Source of the DNA: Rhodospirillales bacterium
Lineage (GTDB): Bacteria > Pseudomonadota > Alphaproteobacteria > Rhodospirillales > JASLLV01
Reading direction: 5' to 3'
DNA length: 17,024 bases
Assembly (NCBI GenBank): GCA_030754475.1
Contig: JASMAE010000114.1
Location: 1 to 17,024 of the forward strand
Part shown: piece by piece, positions 1-7,225 of the stretch
Layout of the letters: each line of letters begins with the position of its first letter
How positions within the stretch are numbered: the stretch's first letter is position 1
Made by a program: the position numbers and the translations under genes
Notes under the pieces: model-generated
What the model was told of the DNA's origin: nothing
The model's database searches: none
The model's input: only the letters and a program-made list of their open reading frames with translations

Positions 1-565
1 CGTTCAGTTCCTCCTCGTCCATGGTGCCGGCGCTGTAGCGTCCCACCGCTTCGAACACGTCGACCACGGTCACGTCGCGGTTGTTGAAGCGCCCGGGAAG
101 GATGGAGCCCCCGTACATGAAGACCGAGGGAACGTTGAGGCGCAGCATCGCCATCATCAGGCCCGGCAACGACTTGTCGCAGCCGGCGATGCCGACGAGC
201 GCGTCGTAGCAATGCCCGCGCACCGTGACCTCGACAGAATCGGCGATGACCTCGCGGCTGACGAGCGACGATTTCATGCCCTGGTGGCCCATGGCGATGC
301 CGTCGGTAACGGTGATGGTGGTGAACTCGCGGGGCGTGCCTCCGCCGCCCGAAACCCCTACCTTGGCCGCCTGGGCTTGGCGCGAGAGCGCGATGTTGCA
401 CGGCGCCGCCTCGTTCCAGGTGGTGACCACGCCGACCAGCGGGCGGTGGATATCCTCTTCCCCGAGACCCATGGCGTAGTAGTAGGAGCGATGTGGCGCG
501 CGCTCCGGCCCCTCGGTGACGTGACGCGAGGGCAGTTTGCTCTTGTCGAAGGTTTTCGCGTCCAT
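1..565 (-). CDS. ilvD: Dihydroxy-acid dehydratase, N-terminal part (runs off left edge)
   Basis: Catalyses dehydration of 2,3-dihydroxy-isovalerate or -methylvalerate to the 2-keto acid, the third common step of valine, leucine and isoleucine synthesis, in the cytosol. The 187 visible residues read from ATG at 565 and begin MDAKTFDKSKLPSRHVTEGP. They contain SYYYAMGL (28-34), WNEAAPCNIAL with Cys56, VTDG with Asp88, and GCDKSLPGM with Cys129, Asp130 and Lys131. In this family Cys56 and Cys129 are Fe-S cluster ligands, Asp88 and Asp130 bind Mg2+, and the Lys is carbamylated. A good ribosome site (AAGGAG) lies 7 bases before the ATG. The third cluster cysteine and the C-terminal two thirds of the protein lie outside the window. 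The gene is divergent from the aminotransferase that follows. Identification is firm. Confidence 0.96.
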   Translation of the reverse strand, partial: MDAKTFDKSKLPSRHVTEGPERAPHRSYYYAMGLGEEDIHRPLVGVVTTWNEAAPCNIALSRQAQAAKVGVSGGGGTPREFTTITVTDGIAMGHQGMKSSLVSREVIADSVEVTVRGHCYDALVGIAGCDKSLPGLMMAMLRLNVPSVFMYGGSILPGRFNNRDVTVVDVFEAVGRYSAGTMDEEELN

Positions 566-618
566 GGGTTGCTCCTTGCGATTGAAATCCAAGTGCCGGT
601 GCGAGTCCGCGCGCACTC

Positions 619-1890
619 TTGCTGCGCCCGCGCCCGATTATCGGCCTCGACGCGGAGCGCGCAACCCAAGAACGCGAAAGAATCTTTTACGGCGCCCGGC
701 TCGAAAACGACGATCCGCGCTTTACAAGCGCTGCGCCGCTCGCCTACAAGAATCGGCACCTTCAAGCCGTCTCGGAATTCGCGGGGATACGCGCGCTGAA
801 AACCATTCCTTGGTGGGAACCGGAAATCGGCGAGACCGAACGGGATCTCGTCGTCCAAGTGCTGGCGAGCAACTTCGTCAACGACGGCGACGTGACGACC
901 CGCTTCGAGCGCCGCGTGGTCGAGCTTTTGGGCTGCCGCTACGCGGTCGGCGTCACCAACTGCACCTCGGCCATCTTCCTCGCGCTGGTGGCCGCAGGCG
1001 TCGGGCCGGGCGACGAGGTTATCGTTCCCGACGCCACCTTCATCGCCACCGCCAACGCCGTGAGCATGGCCGGCGCCAAGGCGGTGCTAGTCGACATCGA
1101 GCCTGAGACCTTGACCATGAGCCCGGCGGCCTTCGCCGACGCCATCACGCCCCGGACCAAGGCCGTGGTGCCGGTGCACGTCAGCGGGCGAGGCGCCGAC
1201 CTCGACGCCATCATGGCGATCGCCACCGCCAACGGCGTTACCGTGGTCGAGGACGCGGCCGAGGCCTTTCGCTCGCGCCGCAACGGACGCGCCTTCGGGA
1301 CCTTCGGGGCGATGGGCTGCCTCTCGTTCTCGCCGATGAAGCTGATCACCACCGGCCAGGGCGGCATGGTGATCACCGACGACGACGCGCTGCATCTCAG
1401 GCTTCGCCAGCTCAAGGACCAGGGACGGTCGATCCGCGGCACCGGCGGCGACGACCCGCACCCGATCGTCGGTTACAACTTCAAGCTCACCAATCTCCAG
1501 GCCGCCCTCGGTCTCGGTCAGCTCGAGACACTGGACCGCCGCATGGACCACGTGCGGCGCATGTACGCGGCCTACAAAGGCGGGCTCGAAGGCCTGAACG
1601 CGGTGAGGGTGCTGCCCTGCGACACCGAGGGCGGCGCGTTGCCGCTGTGGGTGGACGTGATCGTCGAGCGCTGCGCCGAGCTGGTGCCGTTCTTGCGCGA
1701 GCGCGGGATCGACTGCCGGCCGTTCTGGCACCCCATCCACACCCAGCCCTGTTATCGCCTACCCGACGAGCGTTTCCCGGTCGCGACCGAGATGTTGCCC
1801 AAGGCGGTGTGGCTGCCGTCGGCCTTCTCCGTCAGCGAAGCGGATGTAGCAAGGGTGTGCAAATCCATCCGCGAATTCCTCGCCGGTTGA
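619..1890 (+). CDS. DegT/DnrJ/EryC1/StrS family PLP-dependent sugar aminotransferase (start uncertain)
   Basis: Likely transfers an amino group from glutamate to a nucleotide-linked keto-sugar, making an amino sugar for a surface glycan. Resemblance to perosamine synthases is strongest (VEDAAEAF). Numbering from 619: Asp212 in VEDAAEAF should contact the PLP pyridine nitrogen, and Lys241 in SFSPMKLITTGQGG is the Schiff-base lysine. NDGDVTTRFE (88-97) is also typical. Family similarity begins at IPWWEP, residues 63-68. The 59 residues before that are Arg-rich, look unlike the family and use more A/T-ending codons (17 of 60 against 9 of the next 60). The only conventional in-frame start upstream of IPWWEP is TTG at 619. 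A CTG at 796 would give MKTIPWWEP with GGGGA 8 bases upstream, so the true protein may be about 364 residues. The function class is firm; the sugar substrate and start are not. Confidence 0.88.
   Translation: MLRPRPIIGLDAERATQERERIFYGARLENDDPRFTSAAPLAYKNRHLQAVSEFAGIRALKTIPWWEPEIGETERDLVVQVLASNFVNDGDVTTRFERRVVELLGCRYAVGVTNCTSAIFLALVAAGVGPGDEVIVPDATFIATANAVSMAGAKAVLVDIEPETLTMSPAAFADAITPRTKAVVPVHVSGRGADLDAIMAIATANGVTVVEDAAEAFRSRRNGRAFGTFGAMGCLSFSPMKLITTGQGGMVITDDDALHLRLRQLKDQGRSIRGTGGDDPHPIVGYNFKLTNLQAALGLGQLETLDRRMDHVRRMYAAYKGGLEGLNAVRVLPCDTEGGALPLWVDVIVERCAELVPFLRERGIDCRPFWHPIHTQPCYRLPDERFPVATEMLPKAVWLPSAFSVSEADVARVCKSIREFLAG
637..664 (-). promoter_or_regulatory. Possible sigma70-type promoter for ilvD
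   Basis: Read on the minus strand, TTGCGC (659-664) and GATAAT (637-642) are separated by 16 bases. The -10 matches the consensus at five of six positions and the -35 only in its TTG. It would give a leader of roughly 65 bases before ilvD. If the aminotransferase really starts at 619, this site would sit inside its coding sequence. Weak, motif-only call. Confidence 0.25.
717..731. repeat. Short perfect inverted repeat, possible operator
   Basis: GCGCTT-TAC-AAGCGC, two 6-base arms around a 3-base centre. It lies between divergent ilvD and the region where the aminotransferase homology starts. It may be a regulator site or chance in GC-rich DNA. There is no T run after it, so it is not a terminator. 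Confidence 0.3.
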
Positions 1891-1927
1891 GCGTGCCGAG
1901 GCGCGCGGTCGAGGGCGGGACGCGCCG

Positions 1928-2956
1928 ATGAGCCTCGATATCCATCTTGAACGCGCGCGGCATCACGCCCGCGCCTTCGAATTCTTCGATTTCTCCCACC
2001 TGGACGCGTTCCACCAAGCCGACGTGCTCACGGTCATCCACGGCGGGGACTGGCGCTCGGTCCTGATCACCGATGGCCGCGACGCCTGGTTGCACGCGTT
2101 CGCAAAAGCGCCCATCGGCGAGACCGGCCGTTTCGACGTCGACCCGTTTCTCGGCTACGCTGGCCCTGTGGCGACGACCCCAGACGGGCGATTCATCGAA
2201 GCCGCGCTTCAAGCCCATTCCGAGGTTTGCCGTGCCGAGAACATCATCGCCGAGGTCTTCCGGTTCAATCCCCTGCTTGGGAACCACGCCGCCTTCGACG
2301 GCACCGCGACCCGCGTCGTCCGAGCAAAGGACATCATCATCGCCGAATGTGTGGAGGACGAAGACGCGCAAGTACGCACCTTCACCAAGTCGTGCCGCTC
2401 GAGCGTCCGCCGCGGCTTGCGCGACCTTGCGTTCGGAGCCCTCGATGGGGCCTCGGGCATGGACGCGTTCGCCGGCTTATACCGCCGTTCGCTCGAGCGC
2501 CTGGGCTCCGAGGCCAAGTGGTATTTCTCGGACGCCTTCTTTGCCCGCGCGCTCGCCTCGGGTCACTTCGCGGCTTACGGCGTTCACAAGGGGTCCGAGC
2601 TCGTCTCGGCGGCCGTCGCGATCCACCACCCGGCGGGCACCTACTACTTCCTTGCCGCCAACGCGGACCACCAGGTCCAGGGCGCGAACGAGCTTCTGGT
2701 CTACGGGATCGCGCGCGCAGCGTTTGCGCGCGGGGCCCGGCGCCTGATCCTCGGCGGCGGCCACGGCGATGACGAATCGGACGCTTTGTTTCGCTTCAAG
2801 GCAAAGTTCGCCCGCAGTCCCACGCCGTTTTTCATCGGCCTCATGGCCCATGATCCGGAATCGCTCAAGGCCTTGCGCGCCGAGGCCATCGCCCACCGCC
2901 CGGAGCTGGCCGAAACGCCGTATTTCCTGAACTACCGGCTTGCGCTCTACCCCTGA
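1928..2956 (+). CDS. FemAB/GNAT-fold acyltransferase-like protein
   Basis: A 342-residue soluble protein with the look of the FemAB-like branch of the GNAT fold (BioF2-like acetyltransferase domain). Visible marks are CRSSVRRGLRDL (156-167), a LYRRSLERLG helix (184-193), and a C-terminal acyltransferase half from YGVHKGSELVSAAVA through YYFLAANADHQVQGANELLVYG (217-260). Relatives transfer an acyl or aminoacyl group to an amino group on peptidoglycan precursors or polysaccharide sugars. Here the neighbouring sugar aminotransferase, glycosyltransferase and GNAT enzyme suggest an amino-sugar or glycan acceptor; this is inference. The ATG at 1928 follows the aminotransferase stop by 37 bases with a G-rich ribosome site, so the two are probably co-transcribed. 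Its end overlaps the convergent glycosyltransferase by 10 bases. The fold call is moderate; the substrate is unknown. Confidence 0.75.
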   Translation: MSLDIHLERARHHARAFEFFDFSHLDAFHQADVLTVIHGGDWRSVLITDGRDAWLHAFAKAPIGETGRFDVDPFLGYAGPVATTPDGRFIEAALQAHSEVCRAENIIAEVFRFNPLLGNHAAFDGTATRVVRAKDIIIAECVEDEDAQVRTFTKSCRSSVRRGLRDLAFGALDGASGMDAFAGLYRRSLERLGSEAKWYFSDAFFARALASGHFAAYGVHKGSELVSAAVAIHHPAGTYYFLAANADHQVQGANELLVYGIARAAFARGARRLILGGGHGDDESDALFRFKAKFARSPTPFFIGLMAHDPESLKALRAEAIAHRPELAETPYFLNYRLALYP

Positions 2957-3717
2957 GGGCCGGCGATGTTTCCCGGAATCCGCACCCGCACCTCGGGCTT
3001 GCGCGCAAACGGCCGGGGCGGCAGGCGGCGGATGCCCAGCGCATAGATCTTGAGATAATCGATCACCCAGGGGACGAGCTGAAACGTGGACGTGCCCCCG
3101 AACATGCGATCGACGGATATCGCCGGAACCTCGCCCAGCCGATAGCCGAGCAGCTGGGCGTTGATCGCCATCTCGAAGGCGAAGCCCCAGCCCGCCTCCT
3201 GCGCGTTCGCCGTAAGCTCGGTGAACTGGGCACGGCGGAACATCTTGACGCCTGAGGTGCAGTCGGTGAGTGGAGAGGACGTCAAGACGTTGAAGGTCTT
3301 GTTGGCGAGACGCGAGAGGATCTTGCCGGCAAGCGAGCCGCCCACCCGGCCGCCACCGTATCCGTAACGCGTGCCGTTCACGAAGTCGCAGCCTTCGTCC
3401 ATCAACGCGCGCATATCGTCGATGGCGAGGATGGGAACGATCTCGTCGGCGACGAAGGTGACCACGTACTCGCCCCGGGCGGCCTCGACGCCGGTGCGGA
3501 ACGCGTTGGCGACGCCCGGACCGAGCACGTTGAGGACGCCGCGAACATTGGGCGACGTGCGCTGCAGTTGGTCGGCGATCGGCGCGCTGGGGTCGTTGGC
3601 ATCGTCGTAGACGGCGAGGATCTCATGCTCGGTCTCAAGGACCGCGCCCATGACCTTCGTCATGATCGTGAGGTTGAGGGTCTCGCCTCGGACAGGAACG
3701 ACGATGGAGAGCAGCAT
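2947..3717 (-). CDS. Glycosyltransferase family 2 protein
   Basis: Predicted GT-A fold glycosyltransferase using a nucleotide sugar, facing the cytosol. From ATG at 3717 it has 256 residues and opens MLLSIVVPVRGE, the usual first strand. An in-frame ATG at 3759 would add 14 residues (MDFRCPIGDYRAPS) with no family look; neither start has a clear ribosome site, and I chose the family-typical one. VYDDAND is the first acidic motif. The usual DXD-like position reads FVADEIV, so the metal-binding motif departs from the common DAD. NGTRYGYGGG, DCTSGVKMFRR and the final EVPAISVDRMFGGTSTF are in the order seen in dolichyl-phosphate-mannose-synthase-like members. There is no C-terminal membrane pair, so it is probably soluble or peripheral. 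It converges on the FemAB-like gene and shares 10 bases with it. The sugar and acceptor are unknown. Confidence 0.86.
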   Translation of the reverse strand: MLLSIVVPVRGETLNLTIMTKVMGAVLETEHEILAVYDDANDPSAPIADQLQRTSPNVRGVLNVLGPGVANAFRTGVEAARGEYVVTFVADEIVPILAIDDMRALMDEGCDFVNGTRYGYGGGRVGGSLAGKILSRLANKTFNVLTSSPLTDCTSGVKMFRRAQFTELTANAQEAGWGFAFEMAINAQLLGYRLGEVPAISVDRMFGGTSTFQLVPWVIDYLKIYALGIRRLPPRPFARKPEVRVRIPGNIAGPQG

Positions 3718-3866
3718 GCTTGGGGCGCGATAATCGCCGATTGGACAGCGAAAGTCCATTGAGATGAAAGGACTAGAGAATAAAGGCCGTTTCGCCGGAC
3801 GGTTGAACGTCGATATCCTCGCTCCACCTGGGTCGCCGCGCGCGACTGATTCGGACGGAAGGAGTC

Positions 3867-4406
3867 ATGGTTCGTTACGAGGGAGAGCGTTGTCGGCTGA
3901 GGCCGCTTCGCCGCGACGACATCCGCCATACCCTCGAATAGCGGAACAACCCCGCCATCCGGGACCGAACCTTCGGCGCCCGATACCCGGTCACCGAGGC
4001 GATGGACGAGTCGTGGTTCGCCGAAGCGCTGGCGGATACGAGCAACCGGCGCATCATCTTTGCCGTCGAGGACGCCGGCATCGGCGAGTTGATCGGGATG
4101 GTCTATCTGCACTCGATCGACTGGGTCGGGCGCACCGCGATGTTCACGATCATGATTGGCGAGGAGGCGTACCACGGCCGCGGGTTCGGCACCGAGGCGA
4201 CGGCGCTCGCCCTCGAGATCGCGTTCCAGCACTTCAACCTCCGCAAGGTCACGCTGATGGTCGGCGCCGACAATGCGCCGGCGCGCAAGGTCTACGAGAA
4301 ATTGGGGTTTGCCGAGGAAGGCCGTTTGAAGGACCACGTCTATTACGACGGCGCCTTCCTCGACGTGCTTTATCTTTCCAAATTCCGCGAGGGCGACGAA
4401 GGTTAG
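3867..4406 (+). pseudogene. GNAT family N-acetyltransferase (RimL/PseH-like), interrupted by in-frame TAG at codon 25
   Basis: From ATG at 3867, just after the sequence GGAAGGAG, the frame reads MVRYEGERCRLRPLRRDD, a typical start of a RimJ/RimL-type acetyltransferase. It meets TAG at 3939-3941, then continues open for 154 residues to its natural stop. The stop stands where HTLE-W-RNNP would be expected (TGG to TAG). The remainder carries the acetyl-CoA loop GEEAYHGRGFGTEA (98-111) and NAPARKVYEKLGF (136-148), so the core is intact. Related enzymes acetylate amino sugars or protein N-termini. Given the sugar aminotransferase nearby, an amino-sugar acceptor is plausible. Restart at ATG 4002 could give a 134-residue product lacking the first strand and helix. 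TAG also ends tatC, tatB and the SPOR gene, so general recoding is unlikely. It may be a true pseudogene or a single-base sequencing error. Confidence 0.8.
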
Positions 4407-5926
4407 GGCGTCGCGGCGGCGCCGAGTTTGCACCGCCAGACGTCGAAGAGGCGACTCGCGCGGTCGCGGCGGTAAGCGTCGAGGAAGCCCTTCCGGAACA
4501 CCTCGTCGAACACCGGACCGTCGCCCCAGTAGCTGGACATCGCGAACGGCGCCTCGCCCTTGGGGATCATCCAGATGTTGGTCTCGCAAATCCCGACGTG
4601 GGCGGCGAATCGGGCCGGAACTCGTTGCCCGACGCCCTTGAGTTCCATCACCGTCATGGCCTCGAACGTAAAGGGTTGGCCGGCGAAGATCAGCAACGGC
4701 CGGACGAAGGTGTCGTGGTAGCGCGTAAGCGTCGCGCCGAATCCCATCTCGACCGTCTCGTCCTCGCCGAGGGTGGCGATGACGGCGCGCACGTCCGAGG
4801 CGGCGGCACGCGCCTCGATCACCGCGAATTGCCGGTGTAGGCGCTTCTGCACCGGAACCGAGATCACAACAAGCCCGAGCGCGAACGCGGCGAACCACGC
4901 GCCGACGAGCGGCGCACGCGAATGGGCGGCGCGGCCGAGCCTGAGAAGCGCATCGACGGCGACGGGAAAAAGCGGCATCAACTGGTGCGCGCCTGAGCCC
5001 GGCCGCGATGCGGGATAGAGCAGCAAACCGAGGCTGAGCACGAGAACGCCTACACAGAAGGCTTCCCGCGCAAGGACGGCGTCGCAGCGGCGCGCAGCCA
5101 GGATCGCGAGCGCCACCACCGGGGCCAACAGGAGCGCCCCGTAGCGGAGCGACTTCCAAAAGACCTCGGCGCTGCCGCCGACGCCGGCAACGAATCGGGT
5201 CATGTTGGCGACGTAGTCGGCGAGCGAGACGCCGGGCAATGCGAACGGGGCGAGGGCTGTGGCGAGCGAGACGGCCGCGATAACGGCGCCCAGGCGAAAC
5301 GCGTTCGTCGCCGTCGGCGTCACCGCCCACAGCCGCGCGATGACGGGCAGGAAGAAGACGAACGCATGCGCCTTGAGGTCGACCGCGAGCCCGATGGCGA
5401 CGGCGATGACGATCGCCGGTGCGAGCCCCTGCGCCGATGTCTCCGTGCGCGGAAGGCTCGCAAGCGCAACGGTGACTAAGAGAATCAGATAGGGGTCGGG
5501 CCGGTTCCAAAAGGCGTGCGGCGAAAAAAGCGCCATGAAGCCCGCGAAGGCCACCACGGCGATGGCGGCGAGCGCGCCACCGGGGCGGCGCAACAGCGTG
5601 ATTGCGAACACCACGATCGCCAGCGCGGCCGCCAGGAGCGGACCCGCCTTCGATGCGGCAATGGATCCCCCGGCGAGCGAATAGACGCCAGCGCCGATCA
5701 GATAGGAAAGCGGCCCATAGGTGGTAACGAAGTCCGCTTCGGCGCCGGCGGCCGGATAGAGGGGCCGGCCGCCGAGCCACAGCCACGCCGGAATGGCGAT
5801 GTTGGGCTCCATGTGGTCGAGGTAGCCGTCGAGGCCCGCATAACGAATCAATACGTATGCGAGGTAGGCGAGCGCCGCCGCGGCGGCGGCTCGCGCGGCG
5901 CCCCGACTCAGTCGTTGAGCGCGCAC
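4403..5926 (-). CDS. Multi-pass membrane protein, GT-C glycosyltransferase-like
   Basis: About 507 residues from GTG at 5926, with roughly ten hydrophobic helices. An N-terminal helix is followed by a loop with GYLDHMEPN (about 34-42). The acidic pair in this first outer loop, and the later VTTYGPLSYL, resemble polyprenyl-phosphate-sugar-dependent GT-C enzymes (PMT/ArnT/GT87-like). The last ~120 residues are a soluble domain. The frame is open further upstream to 6079, but that part overlaps exonuclease III and is low-complexity Arg/Pro sequence, so I placed the start at the GTG just inside the end of xth (19-base overlap). The end shares TTAG with the convergent GNAT gene. It could instead be an unrelated polytopic membrane protein; the enzyme activity is inferred from topology and the acidic loop. 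Confidence 0.68.
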   Translation of the reverse strand: MRAQRLSRGAARAAAAAALAYLAYVLIRYAGLDGYLDHMEPNIAIPAWLWLGGRPLYPAAGAEADFVTTYGPLSYLIGAGVYSLAGGSIAASKAGPLLAAALAIVVFAITLLRRPGGALAAIAVVAFAGFMALFSPHAFWNRPDPYLILLVTVALASLPRTETSAQGLAPAIVIAVAIGLAVDLKAHAFVFFLPVIARLWAVTPTATNAFRLGAVIAAVSLATALAPFALPGVSLADYVANMTRFVAGVGGSAEVFWKSLRYGALLLAPVVALAILAARRCDAVLAREAFCVGVLVLSLGLLLYPASRPGSGAHQLMPLFPVAVDALLRLGRAAHSRAPLVGAWFAAFALGLVVISVPVQKRLHRQFAVIEARAAASDVRAVIATLGEDETVEMGFGATLTRYHDTFVRPLLIFAGQPFTFEAMTVMELKGVGQRVPARFAAHVGICETNIWMIPKGEAPFAMSSYWGDGPVFDEVFRKGFLDAYRRDRASRLFDVWRCKLGAAATP

Positions 5927-6681
5927 CAGACCGGCGTGTGGTCCGAGGCCTTCTCGCGGCCCCTCGGCTTGCGGTCGATTCCGGCGTCGTCCAGGCGGTC
6001 GGCCGCCTGAGGCGAAAGCAACATGTGGTCGATGCGGAGCCCGTGGTCGCGCGACCACGCGCCCGCGCGGTAGTCCCACCAGGTGAAACGGCCGATCTCA
6101 GGGCTGATCGCGCGGATGGCGTCGGTCAAACCGAGATGGACGATCTTGCGAAGTCCGGCCCGCGATTCGGGAAGGCAGAGCGCGTCGTCGCGCCAGCTGG
6201 CGGGATCGTACACGTCGCCGTCGTCGAACGTGACGTTGAAATCGCCGCCGAGGACGAAGGCGTCCTCGGTCGCGAGAAGCGCGCGGGCGTGATGGTAGAG
6301 CCGCTCCATCCAGGCCAGCTTGTAGTCGTACTTGTCGCTCGGCACCGGATTTCCGTTCGGAAGGTAGATCGAAGCGACACGGACGTTACCGATCACCCCT
6401 TCGATGTAACGGGCCTGATCGTCGTCGGCACCGCCGGGCAGCCGGGTGCATTCCAAGTCGATGGGGCGTTTCGCGAGGATCGCGACGCCGTTGTACGTCT
6501 TCTGCCCGTTGACGGCGGCGTTGTAACCGGCGTCCAGGATCACATCACGCGGGAACTGCTCGTCGGTGGTCTTGGTCTCTTGTAAGAGAACGATGTCCGG
6601 CGCCGCATCGGTGAGCCAGTCAAGAAGGTGCACGAGCCGCGCCTTGACGGAGTTTACGTTCCAGGTCGCGATTTTTATCAT
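5908..6681 (-). CDS. xth: Exodeoxyribonuclease III (AP endonuclease)
   Basis: Repairs abasic sites and 3'-blocked ends in DNA as a Mg2+-dependent exonuclease/AP endonuclease of the endonuclease-exonuclease-phosphatase fold. The 257 residues start MIKIATWNVNS at ATG 6681; a GTG two codons earlier (6687) is an alternative start. All the family active-site motifs are present: WNVNS with Asn8, LLQETK with Glu35, NGVAIL (64-69), YLPNG (106-110), GGDFNV with Asp147 and Asn149, TWWDYR (200-205), RIDHML with Asp218, and SDHTPV with Asp247 and His248. It lies downstream of erpA on the same strand with a gap of about 58 bases and no evident terminator, so the two are probably one transcript. Its last codons overlap the start of the membrane gene. 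Family length and motifs are normal. Confidence 0.95.
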   Translation of the reverse strand: MIKIATWNVNSVKARLVHLLDWLTDAAPDIVLLQETKTTDEQFPRDVILDAGYNAAVNGQKTYNGVAILAKRPIDLECTRLPGGADDDQARYIEGVIGNVRVASIYLPNGNPVPSDKYDYKLAWMERLYHHARALLATEDAFVLGGDFNVTFDDGDVYDPASWRDDALCLPESRAGLRKIVHLGLTDAIRAISPEIGRFTWWDYRAGAWSRDHGLRIDHMLLSPQAADRLDDAGIDRKPRGREKASDHTPVWCALND

Positions 6682-6739
6682 GGACACATAGGCGGGCGGT
6701 CCGGAACGATGGCGCGATAGGTTCGCGGGACGCCGCAGC

Positions 6740-7096
6740 TCAGATCGAGAACGATGTGCCGCAGCCGCAACTCGAGGTCGCGTTGGGATTGTCGACGGAG
6801 AAGAACGAGCCGATCAAATCGTCGACGAAGTTGACCCGTGAGCCATTCAGGAGATCGAGCGAGATCTCGTCCACCACCACCCGAATGCCGGCGCTCTCGA
6901 AAACGCGGTCGTCGTCGTTCAGCGATTCTTCGAGCGTGAAGCCGTACTGGAAGCCGGAGCAGCCGCCGCCCGAGACGCTGACGCGCAGCATCAGCGCGTC
7001 GTTGCCCTCAATCTGCTTGAGTTTGGCGATCCGTTCCGCCGCGCTCGGCGAGATTGTCAGACCATCCGCGTTTCGAGGCTGGGTTCCGTCCGGCAC
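6740..7096 (-). CDS. erpA: Iron-sulfur cluster insertion protein, A-type carrier (HesB/IscA/ErpA)
   Basis: A-type carrier that receives Fe-S clusters and hands them to apo-enzymes in the cytosol. The 118 residues carry the three invariant cysteines: Cys46 in GGGCSGFQY, and Cys110 and Cys112 in SSCGCGTSF near the C-terminus. The body, from LTISPSAAERI, is family-typical and the length is normal. The start is GTG at 7096 with GGAGAA a few bases upstream, supporting this choice. A recognisable promoter lies about 35 bases ahead. The order erpA then xth, divergent from dgt, is common in alphaproteobacteria. IlvD, at the left edge, is one kind of Fe-S client. ErpA is the best name because of the context; IscA or SufA paralogues cannot be excluded from sequence alone. 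Confidence 0.92.
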   Translation of the reverse strand: MPDGTQPRNADGLTISPSAAERIAKLKQIEGNDALMLRVSVSGGGCSGFQYGFTLEESLNDDDRVFESAGIRVVVDEISLDLLNGSRVNFVDDLIGSFFSVDNPNATSSCGCGTSFSI

Positions 7097-7131
7097 AGAT
7101 TTTCTCCACGATGAAAGCGTTTCGCCTAGTT

Positions 7132-7159
7132 TATGTAGTTTCCTGGGTCTTCATGTCAA
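7132..7159 (-). promoter_or_regulatory. Sigma70-type promoter for erpA-xth
   Basis: On the minus strand a perfect -35 TTGACA (7154-7159) is followed after 16 bases by TACATA (7132-7137), which matches the -10 consensus at four of six positions. Transcription would begin near 7125, giving a leader of about 29 bases with the ribosome site GGAGAA just before the GTG start. No Irr or IscR-like palindrome was recognised nearby. Confidence 0.5.
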
Positions 7160-7225
7160 TCGCGACCCCTTCGCCGCCGGAACTGTGCCGTTGCCTGCGT
7201 GCGTCGGCGCAAGTACGTTCCCGCC

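Noticed and set aside
3742..3759. TGGAC/GTCCA inverted repeat upstream of the GT2 gene
   Set aside because: The arms are only five bases with a 7-base centre and no T run; chance is likely in this composition.
3867..4406. Amber codon read as an amino acid through genome-wide recoding
   Set aside because: TAG ends tatB, tatC, the SPOR gene and this GNAT gene itself, so TAG works as a stop here.
3764..4840. Plus-strand open frame of 358 codons across the GNAT gene
   Set aside because: It is in a different frame from the GNAT motifs, is low complexity, and runs into the opposite-strand membrane gene.
3660..5786. Very long open frame on the minus strand (708 codons)
   Set aside because: It is out of frame with three well-supported genes, its translation is Arg/Ala/Pro-rich without any domain, and such shadows are common in GC-rich DNA.
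7191..7219. TTGCCT and TACGTT 17 bases apart, as a promoter for dgt
   Set aside because: The -10 matches at only three positions and the transcript would begin at the start codon itself; too weak to list.
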